Assembly (NCBI GenBank): GCA_949001935.1
Contig: CARJLX010000001.1
Span: 248,001-312,000 of the forward strand
DNA length: 64,000 bases
DNA from: an uncultured Eubacteriales bacterium
GTDB lineage: Bacteria; Bacillota; Clostridia; Christensenellales; UBA1242
Reading direction: 5' to 3'
In this document: positions 9,585 to 17,965 of the stretch, one piece after another
How positions within the stretch are numbered: the first letter of the stretch is position 1
How the letters are laid out: each line of letters begins with the position of its first letter
The notes under the pieces: generated by a model
The model's database searches: none
What the model was told of the DNA's origin: nothing
Seen by the model: the letters and a program-made list of their open reading frames with translations, nothing else
Translations under genes and position numbers: made by a program

Positions 9585-11529
9585 TGTTTTAGAGCCAAGA
9601 GTATATAATCGAATAAGTGCAGGTGAGGTTGTTGAAAGACCAGCTTCTATTGTTAAAGAACTTGTTGAAAATTCGATAGATGCTGGTGCAAGCGAAATTT
9701 CAATAGAGATTGAAAATGGAGGAATAACAAAAATCCAAGTAGCTGATAATGGTTGTGGTATTGAAAAAGAAGACCTTGTTGTTGCGTTTAAACCTCATGC
9801 TACAAGTAAGATTAAAGATGTTGAGGATCTTGACAATATAATGTCACTTGGCTTTAGAGGTGAGGCTTTGGCAAGTATATCTTCTGTATGTCATGTTTAT
9901 CTTTCTTCAAAAACAAAAAATGCAGAAGTAGGTTATTCTATTAGCGTAGATGGTGGTTATTTCAGTGAGGTTGAAGAGGTTGCTCGCCAAAACGGAACAA
10001 CCCTTATAGCTAGAGATTTATTTTATAACACTCCTGTCAGAGCTAAGTTTTTAAGAAAGCCTAAGAGCGAAGAAGCTGAAGTGACTCATTTGGTTGAAAA
10101 GTTTATGCTAGCACATCCAGAAATTGCTTTTCAATATTATATAGACGGAAAGTTGATGTATAACACAAGATGTGGTAGTATGCAAGACATAATATATACG
10201 ATATACGGAAGGGACGTTTACGATAGTTTGATTGAGGTTGATTATAAAGAAAGAGAATATCATCTTTCAGGTTATATTACAAAACCAAAGATTTCTAAAA
10301 GCAACAGAACTTTCCAAACCTTGTTTGTAAATGGTAGATATGTTGAAAACTTTTTGATATCTTCAGCTGTACAAGGTGTTTATGAAAATTTTTTGATGAA
10401 GGGTAAATTCCCTCTTTATGTTCTTAATTTAAATGTCCCTGGGGATAGCGTTGATGTAAATGTTCATCCTTCTAAACGAGAGGTTAAGTTTGATAATTCA
10501 TCTTGGATTTTTGGTTTTGTTCGTAGAGCAATTGAAAAGGCTTTACTTCCATTAAATCAAATTGCTTCTTTTGTGACTAATGACATAGAAAAGTTACCAG
10601 AAGAGGATTCTCGAAGTGAATTCAATTTATCTGGTTTTAATCCTTATCTGCGTTTAGAGCGTGAGCCAATAAGTGAAACGGAAGGTTCAAGTTATATAAT
10701 TAGTGTAGATCACACTGAAGATTTAAAACCTTTGGAAGAGGTGGCAATTAAAACTGAACCTAAAGAGTATGTAAAGAAAAGAATGCCAGAACTTCCTCCA
10801 GATCTTAGCAATGTCAAACTTGAAGAGGAATATATAGAAAAAAATAAAGAGGGAAATCCATATATTATCTTTGACCACTCAAAGGATGGTTTTGCGGCAG
10901 ATATTATGTATAAAAATGAGTTGCATATAGAAAAAGACAAATTTTTAACAAGTTCTATTGCTGATGAGATGAAGATTTTGGGGACTATTTTTAACACATA
11001 TATTCTTGTTGAGTTGGGGCAAAGTTTATTTTTAATAGATCAACATGCTGCTCATGAGAGGTTGTTGTATGATAAACTTGAAAAGGAAATAAATAGTGAA
11101 TTAATTGTAAAGCAAGATTTACTTGTTCCTTATGTTTTCACACTTGGTGCTCTTGAAGTTATAAGCATGGAAAGAGTTATTAATGAGCTTGATAAAATAG
11201 GTTTCACAATACGAAATGTTGAGGGTTATACTTATGAGCTTAGCAGTATTCCACTTGTTTTAACTGAACTTGATCTTGAAAAATTTGTTAGCGAGATTGT
11301 AAAGGAAAGTATTTCATTTGAGAAAAAGGCTAGCGAATTTATTCATAACAAAATTTGCCAAACTGCTTGTAAACATGCTATTAAAGGTGGCGATAGTTTA
11401 TCTAATGATCAATGTGCATACTTAATAGGTGAAGTTAGAAAAGGCGTTATGTTATGTCCACATGGTAGACCTGTTTGTATTGAGTATAGTAAAAAGGAAA
11501 TTGAAAAATTATTTGGAAGAATTGTTTAA
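9574..11529 (+). CDS. mutL: DNA mismatch repair protein MutL
   Basis: 651 residues. The N-terminal GHKL ATPase is clear: ELVENSIDAGA (~residues 30-40), DNGCGI and GFRGEALASI. The C-terminal dimerisation/endonuclease domain has DQHAAHERLLYD, the DQHA(X)2E(X)4E nickase motif with the final Glu conservatively replaced by Asp, and CPHGRP near the end. It should therefore be the nicking type of MutL found in bacteria without MutH. The ATG at 9574 follows GGGGAGGA and overlaps the end of mutS by 11 bases; an upstream in-frame ATG at 9535 lies deep in mutS and is rejected. A low-complexity acidic/proline linker separates the domains (~residues 340-450). Confidence 0.97.
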   Translation: MAINVLEPRVYNRISAGEVVERPASIVKELVENSIDAGASEISIEIENGGITKIQVADNGCGIEKEDLVVAFKPHATSKIKDVEDLDNIMSLGFRGEALASISSVCHVYLSSKTKNAEVGYSISVDGGYFSEVEEVARQNGTTLIARDLFYNTPVRAKFLRKPKSEEAEVTHLVEKFMLAHPEIAFQYYIDGKLMYNTRCGSMQDIIYTIYGRDVYDSLIEVDYKEREYHLSGYITKPKISKSNRTFQTLFVNGRYVENFLISSAVQGVYENFLMKGKFPLYVLNLNVPGDSVDVNVHPSKREVKFDNSSWIFGFVRRAIEKALLPLNQIASFVTNDIEKLPEEDSRSEFNLSGFNPYLRLEREPISETEGSSYIISVDHTEDLKPLEEVAIKTEPKEYVKKRMPELPPDLSNVKLEEEYIEKNKEGNPYIIFDHSKDGFAADIMYKNELHIEKDKFLTSSIADEMKILGTIFNTYILVELGQSLFLIDQHAAHERLLYDKLEKEINSELIVKQDLLVPYVFTLGALEVISMERVINELDKIGFTIRNVEGYTYELSSIPLVLTELDLEKFVSEIVKESISFEKKASEFIHNKICQTACKHAIKGGDSLSNDQCAYLIGEVRKGVMLCPHGRPVCIEYSKKEIEKLFGRIV

Positions 11530-12441
11530 ATGGAGTGTATGAATAAAGTCATTTTTATTTTAGGGCCAACAGGAGTTGGTAAAAGTGATTTTGCAATAAA
11601 ACTTGCCAAGGATTTTAATGGCGAGATTATTTCTGCGGATTCTGTTCAAATTTTTAAGGGTTTTGATGTTGGTTCTGCCAAGATAAAAAAAGATGAAATG
11701 CATGACATTGTTCATCATGCTATTGATATTTGCAATCCAGAAGATTATTTTACGGTTTATGATTATGTTGAATTAACACGAAAAAAAATAGTAGAAATAA
11801 ATAACAAAAATATGCTTGCGATTGTAGTAGGTGGGACAGGGCTTTATATTAAAGCGTTGGTGGAAGATTATAATTTTGGCTCTGCAGATAAACATGATGA
11901 CTTTAGAACAAGCATGAAAGAACTTTCGAGCAAAAAAGGTACTCTATCTCTTTGGAATTTGCTTAATAAGAAAAATCCTCAAATGGCAAAAAAGATAAGT
12001 AAAAATGACGAGAAAAGAATTATTCGTGCATTAGAAGTTTGCGAGTTTGGTGAAGAACAAAAAAAATCTCAGGCAAATTTTAAATTTCTTATATTTGCTT
12101 TAAGTTTAGAGCGACAAAAATTATATGAAAGGATTAATTTGCGTGTTGACAAGATGGTTCAACAAGGATTATTTCAAGAAGTTGAAGGGCTTTTGAAACA
12201 AGGTATTTCAAAAGATTGTCAGCCAATGAAAGCTATTGGGTACAAAGAGATAATTTCGTTTTTGGAAGGTGAAATAGATAAGCAAACGGCAGTTGACCTT
12301 GTAAAACAACATTCTCGAAACTATGCAAAACGGCAGATGACTTTTTTGCGAGGAATGAGTAATGTTCAATTTGTTGATATTGAAGATAGAGAATTGGCAT
12401 ATCAAGAAATTAGTGAAGAAATTTTCAAATTTTTAAAATAA
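11530..12441 (+). CDS. miaA: tRNA dimethylallyltransferase MiaA
   Basis: 303 residues. It transfers dimethylallyl to A37 of tRNAs reading UNN codons, making the substrate for MiaB. The P-loop GPTGVGKS is at the N-terminus, followed by IISADSVQIFKG with the catalytic Asp region, VVGGTGLYIKAL, and RNYAKRQMTFLRG near the C-terminus. The ATG at 11530 directly follows the mutL TAA. An alternative ATG at 11539 gives MNKVIFILGPTG, a more typical N-terminus, with GGAG only three bases upstream; either is possible. It is the last gene of the repair/modification operon, with ynbB 11 bases on. Confidence 0.95.
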   Translation: MECMNKVIFILGPTGVGKSDFAIKLAKDFNGEIISADSVQIFKGFDVGSAKIKKDEMHDIVHHAIDICNPEDYFTVYDYVELTRKKIVEINNKNMLAIVVGGTGLYIKALVEDYNFGSADKHDDFRTSMKELSSKKGTLSLWNLLNKKNPQMAKKISKNDEKRIIRALEVCEFGEEQKKSQANFKFLIFALSLERQKLYERINLRVDKMVQQGLFQEVEGLLKQGISKDCQPMKAIGYKEIISFLEGEIDKQTAVDLVKQHSRNYAKRQMTFLRGMSNVQFVDIEDRELAYQEISEEIFKFLK

Positions 12442-12452
12442 AGGAGAAAAGT

Positions 12453-13661
12453 ATGAAAGTAGATTTAAAAATGTGTGAGGAAGAGTTAAAAATACAATTC
12501 CAAAAGGTTGATGAAATTGCATATTTCAATCAAAAAAAGGTTTTAAATGCTTTTATTGATTGCAAAATTTCAGCAGGGGATTTTGCAGGTAGCACTGGTT
12601 ATGGTTATGATGACCGAGGAAGAGATAATTTAGCAAAACTTTATGCTAAAGTTTTTGGTGGAGAGAATGCGATTGTTTCACCCCTTATAACTTGTGGTTC
12701 ACATGCTATTTCTACTGTTTTATATGGCTTACTTCGTCCAAAAGATGTTTTACTTTCAATTTCTGGAGAGCTTTATGACACTCTTCATGATACACTTTTT
12801 GGAAAAGATAATGGAAGTTTAGAAGAGTTTGGTGTTGAATATAAGCAAATAGATCTTATAGATGGCAAACTGGATGAAGAGAAAATTTATAAAGCTGTAA
12901 AAAAACTTAAACCAAAAGTTGTGTTCTTGCAACGATCTAGGGGATATTCATCAAGAAAACCATTCTCTGTGGAAGACATGGAAGAAGTTTTTAAAAAAGT
13001 GAAAGAGCTTTCACCTAAATCTTTTATTTGCGTAGACAACTGTTATGGTGAATTTGTTGAAACAAGAGAACCAACGGAGGTTGGAGCAGATGTTATAGTT
13101 GGTTCACTCATCAAAAATCCTGGTGGTGGGCTTGCTCAAACAGGGGGATATATTGTTGGTAAAGATGAGGCTATTCAAAAAATTGCCACTCGCTTTACTT
13201 CACCTTCTCTTTTATTAGAAGTTGGTTCTTATGAAGCGGGATATCGCATGTTTTATCAAGGCTTCTTCATTGCACCTCATGTGGTTGCTCAATGCATAAA
13301 GGGTGGATATCTCGTTGGAAAAGTTATGGAAGAAAAGGGCTATAAAGTCCTTCCTGCCAGCGATGAAAATGCTTATGATATTATTAAGTCTGTGGTTTTT
13401 AATACAGAGGAAGAACTTATAAAATTTGTTCAACTTGCGCAAGCACTTTCTCCTGTTGATAGCTATGTGACTCCTATGCCTTGGGATATGCCTGGCTATG
13501 AAGATAAAGTTATTATGTCTGCAGGCACTTTTGTGGGCGGGGCAAGCATAGAACTTAGCTGTGATAGTCCAATAAAAAAACCATATATTGCATATTTTCA
13601 AGGTGGACTCACTTATGAGCATGTTAAAATCATGGCTGAAAAATTAAATGAATTATATTAA
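12453..13661 (+). CDS. ynbB: Methionine gamma-lyase-like PLP protein (YnbB family)
   Basis: 402 residues, fold type I PLP enzyme of the 'aluminium resistance / YnbB' family, which commonly follows miaA in Firmicutes. The probable Schiff-base lysine is in GSLIKNPGGG (~residue 230), with VCVDNCYGEFV-type Asp upstream (ICVDNCYGEF) and GYGYDDRGRDNL near the N-terminus. The true substrate of the family is not established. RBS AAGGAGAAAAGT precedes the ATG. The gene is followed by a terminator and so closes the miaB operon. Confidence 0.88.
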   Translation: MKVDLKMCEEELKIQFQKVDEIAYFNQKKVLNAFIDCKISAGDFAGSTGYGYDDRGRDNLAKLYAKVFGGENAIVSPLITCGSHAISTVLYGLLRPKDVLLSISGELYDTLHDTLFGKDNGSLEEFGVEYKQIDLIDGKLDEEKIYKAVKKLKPKVVFLQRSRGYSSRKPFSVEDMEEVFKKVKELSPKSFICVDNCYGEFVETREPTEVGADVIVGSLIKNPGGGLAQTGGYIVGKDEAIQKIATRFTSPSLLLEVGSYEAGYRMFYQGFFIAPHVVAQCIKGGYLVGKVMEEKGYKVLPASDENAYDIIKSVVFNTEEELIKFVQLAQALSPVDSYVTPMPWDMPGYEDKVIMSAGTFVGGASIELSCDSPIKKPYIAYFQGGLTYEHVKIMAEKLNELY

Positions 13662-13678
13662 TAGTTATATGCTATATA

Positions 13679-13707
13679 AAAAAGGACAGGTAGTCTGTTC
13701 TTTTTTT
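13679..13707 (+). terminator. Terminator after ynbB
   Basis: GGACAG (13684-13689) pairs with CTGTTC (13695-13700, one G-U) and is followed by a run of eight T. Confidence 0.8.
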
Positions 13708-13731
13708 GTCGAAATATAAATATTCTATTGT

Positions 13732-14346
13732 ATGCGTAAAACTTATAAAGGGCAGTCACTTTTTAGCGAGTTTAAATATTCTTTAACAGATTGTTTCAAG
13801 CAACACAAGATTAAATTTCTTGTTTCTTTTTGTGTTCTTTTAATTGCTTTGTTGACGGGGATTATAATTGCAATAAAATATTACGATTCGAGCAGTATTT
13901 GTTTATCTAATTATGGTCTTGTTGATTTTTCTGGAGGAATAATTTCCTCAAGTTTTTTCTCACGATTCTTTTCTATGCTACTTATAATGCTTTTGTTATT
14001 TGTATGCAGTTTTACCTCTTGGACATTTCCGCTTGCAATTTTAATATTGGCATATCGTACCTATCTTTTAGGACTGAATCTCACACTTATGTTTATACTT
14101 TATGGAATACCTGGAATGTTGATTTCGCTGATTATTGCTTTACCATGTCAAATTTTAATTATTTTGATTCTTCTAGTATTTTATGTGCTTTTATATAATA
14201 ATGCTTGTGCATGTAAGCATTACGGCGGTTGTGGGGGTAGCAAGATTAAGATTCTTCTAATAACAATGTTATTGCTTTTTATTTGCAACTTTTTTGAAAG
14301 CATTGTTTTAATTGTCTTTAATGTAAATGTTATTTTAGTGATATAG
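13732..14346 (+). CDS. Multi-pass membrane protein, possibly SpoIIM-like
   Basis: 204 residues with about five hydrophobic helices (residues ~28-48, 80-100, 105-125, 128-152, 173-200) and a soluble basic N-terminus. The arrangement, with a GI..A helix followed by FPLAILILAYRTYLLGLNL, resembles the stage II sporulation protein M family, but similarity is weak. A Cys/His-containing loop (CACKHYGGCGG) lies before the last helix. There is no Shine-Dalgarno sequence. A possible -10 TATTCT at 13721-13726 would start the mRNA at the ATG, but the -35 is poor. Confidence 0.5.
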   Translation: MRKTYKGQSLFSEFKYSLTDCFKQHKIKFLVSFCVLLIALLTGIIIAIKYYDSSSICLSNYGLVDFSGGIISSSFFSRFFSMLLIMLLLFVCSFTSWTFPLAILILAYRTYLLGLNLTLMFILYGIPGMLISLIIALPCQILIILILLVFYVLLYNNACACKHYGGCGGSKIKILLITMLLLFICNFFESIVLIVFNVNVILVI

Positions 14347-14368
14347 ACGCATAAAAATCAAATTATTG

Positions 14369-14400
14369 AAAAAACTACTTCTAAAAAAGGAGTAGTTTTT
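14369..14400 (+). terminator. Terminator hairpin that also contains the RBS of the next gene
   Basis: The left arm AAAAAACTACT (14369-14379) pairs with AGTAGTTTTT (14391-14400). The AAGGAG ribosome site of the carboxypeptidase gene lies in the loop and the start of the right arm, and the ATG follows directly at 14401. Confidence 0.7.
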
Positions 14401-15561
14401 ATGAAGAAAATTATTATATTTGGTATTATGTTATGCATACTAGCCACAACATTTTGTAGTTATCTCTTTTCGCCAGCGCTTTGTGTAATGGCAGATACTA
14501 ACCTTGATATAACAGCAAAATCTGCTTTACTTTTTGATGTTGCATCAAAAGAAGTATTGTACGAAAAGAATTCTACTGAGCATTTACCTGTTGCAAGTAT
14601 GGTTAAAATGATGACAATTCTTCTTATTTTAGAGGAAATAGATAATGGTTCTTTAACGCTTGACACAATGGTTTCAACAACCGAAAATGCTTCTGGAATG
14701 GGTGGTTCACAAATTTTTATTGACCCATTTGTTGAATACAGAACAGAGGATTTATTAAAAGGGATTATTATTGCTTCTGCAAATGACGCCTCTGTTGCTA
14801 TGGCTGAACACATTTCGGGTAGTGAAAAAACTTTTGTTGGCAAGATGAATGAAAAAGCTAAAGAACTTGGAATGGTTGATACTCATTATTCAAATTGTAC
14901 AGGACTTCCTGCCCCTGAGCAATATTCCTGTGCAAAAGACAGTGCTATTCTTTTATCAGAAGTTATCAAGCATGATATTTATCATAATTATTCTACAATT
15001 TGGATGGATGAGGTGGTACATCCATCAGGTCGTAAGACTGGACTTGTAAATACAAATAGACTTATTCGTTATTATGACGGTTGTGATGGCGGTAAAACAG
15101 GTTCAACCAATGAAGCAGGGTGTTGTCTTTCAGCATCTGCAAAACGAGGAGATATGAGATTGATTTCTGTTATTGTTGGAGCTAATAATAGCCAAACTAG
15201 ATTTAATGAATGTTCATCACTTTTCAATTATGGCTTTGCTAATTTTGAAAATAAAACAGTTTTCAATAGTGATCTAGCTATCAAAACCCTTCCTGTTAAC
15301 AAGGGTAAGATAGATGAAGTTGAAATTTATTCAAATCAAGATTTTTCTCTTTTAATGAAAAAGGGGGACAAAAGTGAAATTGAAATTAATTATGAACTTC
15401 CTGAAAGCATTAAAGCACCAACAGAGGCTGGAACTGTAATTGGTAAGGCAATTATTTCTAAGAGTGGCAATGTTGTTAAGGAAATTGAAATTATCATTAA
15501 AGACGCTCTTGAAAAACTATCGTACAAGGATTGTTTAGACAGGATTATAGATGCTTTTTAG
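14401..15561 (+). CDS. D-alanyl-D-alanine carboxypeptidase (DacF/PBP5 type)
   Basis: 386 residues, S11 peptidase. It removes the terminal D-Ala from peptidoglycan stem peptides, at the outer face of the membrane. A signal peptide spans about residues 1-32. Active-site motifs: SMVK (SxxK, near residue 65), SAN in IASANDASVA (SxN), and KTG in GGKTGSTNEAG. A C-terminal beta domain follows, but no obvious amphipathic membrane anchor could be singled out. In spore formers such enzymes often act in cortex or sporulation wall synthesis, as with DacB/DacF. RBS AAGGAG sits 8 bases before the ATG, inside the preceding hairpin. Confidence 0.93.
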   Translation: MKKIIIFGIMLCILATTFCSYLFSPALCVMADTNLDITAKSALLFDVASKEVLYEKNSTEHLPVASMVKMMTILLILEEIDNGSLTLDTMVSTTENASGMGGSQIFIDPFVEYRTEDLLKGIIIASANDASVAMAEHISGSEKTFVGKMNEKAKELGMVDTHYSNCTGLPAPEQYSCAKDSAILLSEVIKHDIYHNYSTIWMDEVVHPSGRKTGLVNTNRLIRYYDGCDGGKTGSTNEAGCCLSASAKRGDMRLISVIVGANNSQTRFNECSSLFNYGFANFENKTVFNSDLAIKTLPVNKGKIDEVEIYSNQDFSLLMKKGDKSEIEINYELPESIKAPTEAGTVIGKAIISKSGNVVKEIEIIIKDALEKLSYKDCLDRIIDAF

Positions 15562-15603
15562 AAAAAATTACTTGTTTTATCAATTTGAAATTAAAAATTA
15601 ATT

Positions 15604-15626
15604 AGTGGCGTAAGCCACTTTTTTTG
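15604..15626 (+). terminator. Terminator after the carboxypeptidase gene
   Basis: AGTGGC (15604-15609), loop GTAA, GCCACT (15614-15619), then a T-run. Confidence 0.9.
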
Positions 15627-15707
15627 TCATTTTTGCAAGGGTATATGGGAAAGTGCATAGAATGTTTATAAAAACAAAAAATTCGATAATTTTTATTTAA
15701 ATCTTAT

Positions 15708-15736
15708 TTGGAATATTTATTATGATGTGATATACT
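15708..15736 (+). promoter_or_regulatory. Promoter of the HAD-family gene
   Basis: TTGGAA (15708-15713), 17-base spacer, extended -10 TGaTATACT (-10 15731-15736). Predicted start near 15743; the RBS AAGGAGG follows before ATG 15766. Confidence 0.8.
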
Positions 15737-15765
15737 TGCACTCACACCCTAAAAAAGGAGGCTTT

Positions 15766-16386
15766 ATGAAAGGGCTATTAAAGATTGGAATTGATGTTGA
15801 CAATACCTTATTTTACTGCAAATCTTTTTTATATAAAATAATGGCTAAATTTAAATTTTCCTCTTTGAAATACAAATTAAAATATGTAGAAGTTCCTTTA
15901 ATTAAGGAAGCTAAAGTTAATTCATTTTATCGCAGAGTGTTTAGATTTTTTAATCCCAATGCATATAAACCTTGTGAGGAAGCTATTGAAACAATAAATC
16001 TTCTTCATCAGGCGGGGAATAAAATTGTTCTTATAACTTCTCGTCCAGCATTTGGTCCTTTTGTTTCTTCATTGCAAGAATGGCTTTCAACCCATAAACT
16101 TAATTGTGATACTCTCATAATGGGTTGTAATAATAAAACGGACTATATCACAAAAAATAAAATAGATTTACTTATAGATGATTTGCCAAAAAATTGTCGT
16201 GACGCTGAAAAGGTAGGACAAAAAAGTATTTTATATACGGGAGCTACTAAGTTGAATAATAAAAAATTGAAGAGGAGTAAAAATCTTTCTAACATCGCCA
16301 GCACTTGGAAGGCGGTGTGGAATGTAATTCAAAGTGTTGTGAGTGAGGGCGGTTCATTTGCAACAGGAAATGAAAAAAGCGAATAA
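15766..16386 (+). CDS. HAD-superfamily hydrolase, nucleotidase-like
   Basis: 206 residues. HAD motif I is IDVDNTLF at the N-terminus (nucleophile Asp in DVDNT), motif II is ITSRP with Thr/Ser, and motif IV is IDDLPKN near residue 145. The pattern, with a cap between motifs I and II and DDLPKN rather than GD...D, resembles the 5'(3')-deoxyribonucleotidase / small nucleotidase branch; the substrate cannot be told. The frame is open upstream to 15727, but ATG 15766 has a strong AAGGAGG site. Confidence 0.75.
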   Translation: MKGLLKIGIDVDNTLFYCKSFLYKIMAKFKFSSLKYKLKYVEVPLIKEAKVNSFYRRVFRFFNPNAYKPCEEAIETINLLHQAGNKIVLITSRPAFGPFVSSLQEWLSTHKLNCDTLIMGCNNKTDYITKNKIDLLIDDLPKNCRDAEKVGQKSILYTGATKLNNKKLKRSKNLSNIASTWKAVWNVIQSVVSEGGSFATGNEKSE

Positions 16387-16410
16387 AAAAAGTGGCATTG
16401 CCATTTTTTT
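16387..16410 (+). terminator. Terminator after the HAD gene
   Basis: A-run, TGGC-ATT-GCCA hairpin and T-run. The stem core GTGGCATTGCCA recurs in other terminators of this window. Confidence 0.8.
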
Positions 16411-16412
16411 GT

Positions 16413-16441
16413 TTGCATTTTATCTTGCTTTATGATATACT
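16413..16441 (+). promoter_or_regulatory. Promoter of scpA-scpB, very short leader
   Basis: TTGCAT (16413-16418), 17-base spacer, extended -10 TGaTATACT (-10 16436-16441). The predicted start is near 16448, only about six bases before the ATG at 16454. There is no room for a Shine-Dalgarno sequence. Confidence 0.75.
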
Positions 16442-16453
16442 CAATTCTGTACT

Positions 16454-17224
16454 ATGGAAGAATTACAAAATAATCAAGCGGTTGAAACAGAACAATTAAG
16501 TTTTGTTGATGATAAATATAGATTTAAACTAGAGAACTTTGAAGGGCCTCTTGATCTTTTGTTGCACCTTATTAAAGATTCTAAACTTGACATTATGACG
16601 GTTAAGCTTGCCGATATTACCGAACAATATCTTGAATATATGAAAGACCTTGACAGTATTGACATGGATAGAGCAAGTGAGTTTATAACTGTGGCTGCAA
16701 CACTACTTGAAATCAAGTCTAAGCATCTACTTCCTGTTGAAGTTGAAGAAGATCCTGAGGAAGAGGACAGCGAAACTTTACTTTTAAGACGCCTTAAAGA
16801 ATATGAATTGTTTAAGCAAACTGGTCAACGCTTAAGAGAAATTGAAGATATTAATAAGATGTATAGAGCACCAGGTAAAGAAACTGAGAAAGTTAAAATT
16901 GTTATCAAAGATATGGTTCTTGATAAACTTTTGGATGCTTTTGCAAACTTATTATCTCGTCAAAAGGCTAGAGGGGCAGAAAAACCAGAACCTAAAACAG
17001 TTGTTAAAGATAGATTTACAGTTGCTGAAAAAATGGTGTCAATCCGCTCTTATACTCATGACCACAAGCGTTTTCCATTTGAAGAACTTTTTGCAAATGA
17101 TATGACAAAGAGTGAAATGATTAATGTTTTCTTGGCTTTGCTTGAGTTACTTAAATTACAAACCATTAGGGTTGAACAATCAAATATATTTGGACAAATA
17201 AATGTTGTTTCAACAGAAGAATAA
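16454..17224 (+). CDS. scpA: Segregation and condensation protein A
   Basis: 256 residues, kleisin subunit of the SMC-ScpA-ScpB condensin, which bridges the SMC heads (SMC is encoded at 37.5 kb). The hallmark FEGPLDLLLHLIKDSKLDI is near residue 30, followed by SEFITVAATLLEIKSK; the C-terminal winged helix contains MINVFLALLELLKLQ. No Shine-Dalgarno sequence precedes the ATG, and the promoter leaves a leader of about six bases. scpB follows after 9 bases, the usual operon. Confidence 0.95.
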   Translation: MEELQNNQAVETEQLSFVDDKYRFKLENFEGPLDLLLHLIKDSKLDIMTVKLADITEQYLEYMKDLDSIDMDRASEFITVAATLLEIKSKHLLPVEVEEDPEEEDSETLLLRRLKEYELFKQTGQRLREIEDINKMYRAPGKETEKVKIVIKDMVLDKLLDAFANLLSRQKARGAEKPEPKTVVKDRFTVAEKMVSIRSYTHDHKRFPFEELFANDMTKSEMINVFLALLELLKLQTIRVEQSNIFGQINVVSTEE

Positions 17225-17233
17225 GAGGTAATT

Positions 17234-17902
17234 ATGGCTAATATTGATACAATTATGAATTTAAAAGAAGTTATTTTAGGTGTTCTTTTTATATCAGGTG
17301 ATGGAATTGAACGCGACTTTTTGGCTGAAAAACTTGATGTAGATAAAAAGTCTTTAGATAAGGCTATTGAAGAACTTAAAGCTGAATATAATGGCGATAA
17401 AGGTATACATGTTATCTCATATAAAAATAAGGTTCAACTTTCTTCAAATCCAAATTATGCAGGTTATATCAGTGATGTACTTAATCCTATTCGTGAAAAG
17501 TCTTTAACTCGTGCAGCACTTGAAACTTTGGCAATTATTGCTTATAAACAACCAGTTACAAAACTTGAAGTTGAAGATGTTAGAAGGGTGAACAGTGATT
17601 ATGCAGTTCAGGTTCTTCTTGACCAAGATATGATTGAAGTTGTAGGGCGTAAGGACGCGGTTGGTAAGCCGTTAATGTTTGGAACGACTGAGAATTTTTT
17701 AAAGCGATTTAATATCGCTGATCTTACAGAACTTCCTGATTATGAGGAACTTATGGAACGCATTAATGTTATTCGTGAGGAAGAAGGCACTCCACAAGAA
17801 ACTTTATTCCGTAATGTTGAAGATCTTGAGTTTAACGAAGAACTTCCAGACTTTTTGAAAGGGGAAGAAATTCAAGAAGTCAAAGGTGAGGATTTGGCAT
17901 AA
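17234..17902 (+). CDS. scpB: Segregation and condensation protein B
   Basis: 222 residues. ScpB dimers bind ScpA and regulate the SMC ATPase during chromosome segregation. It consists of two winged-helix domains: the segment TRAALETLAIIAYKQPVTK (residues ~95-113) is the family signature, followed by a VLLDQDMIEVVGRKD turn and GKPLMFGTTENFLKRF. The acidic C-terminal tail is not conserved. RBS AAGAGGTAATT before the ATG. Co-transcribed with scpA. Confidence 0.95.
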   Translation: MANIDTIMNLKEVILGVLFISGDGIERDFLAEKLDVDKKSLDKAIEELKAEYNGDKGIHVISYKNKVQLSSNPNYAGYISDVLNPIREKSLTRAALETLAIIAYKQPVTKLEVEDVRRVNSDYAVQVLLDQDMIEVVGRKDAVGKPLMFGTTENFLKRFNIADLTELPDYEELMERINVIREEEGTPQETLFRNVEDLEFNEELPDFLKGEEIQEVKGEDLA

Positions 17903-17918
17903 TAGCAAAATTATGGCA

Positions 17919-17947
17919 TTGACAAATTATTGTTTATATGCTATCAT
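17919..17947 (+). promoter_or_regulatory. Consensus-like promoter of the DHH gene
   Basis: TTGACA (17919-17924), 17-base spacer, extended -10 TGcTATCAT (-10 17942-17947). Predicted start near 17954; the RBS GAGGGAG follows. Confidence 0.85.
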
Positions 17948-17965
17948 CTTTGTGAGGGAGAAATT

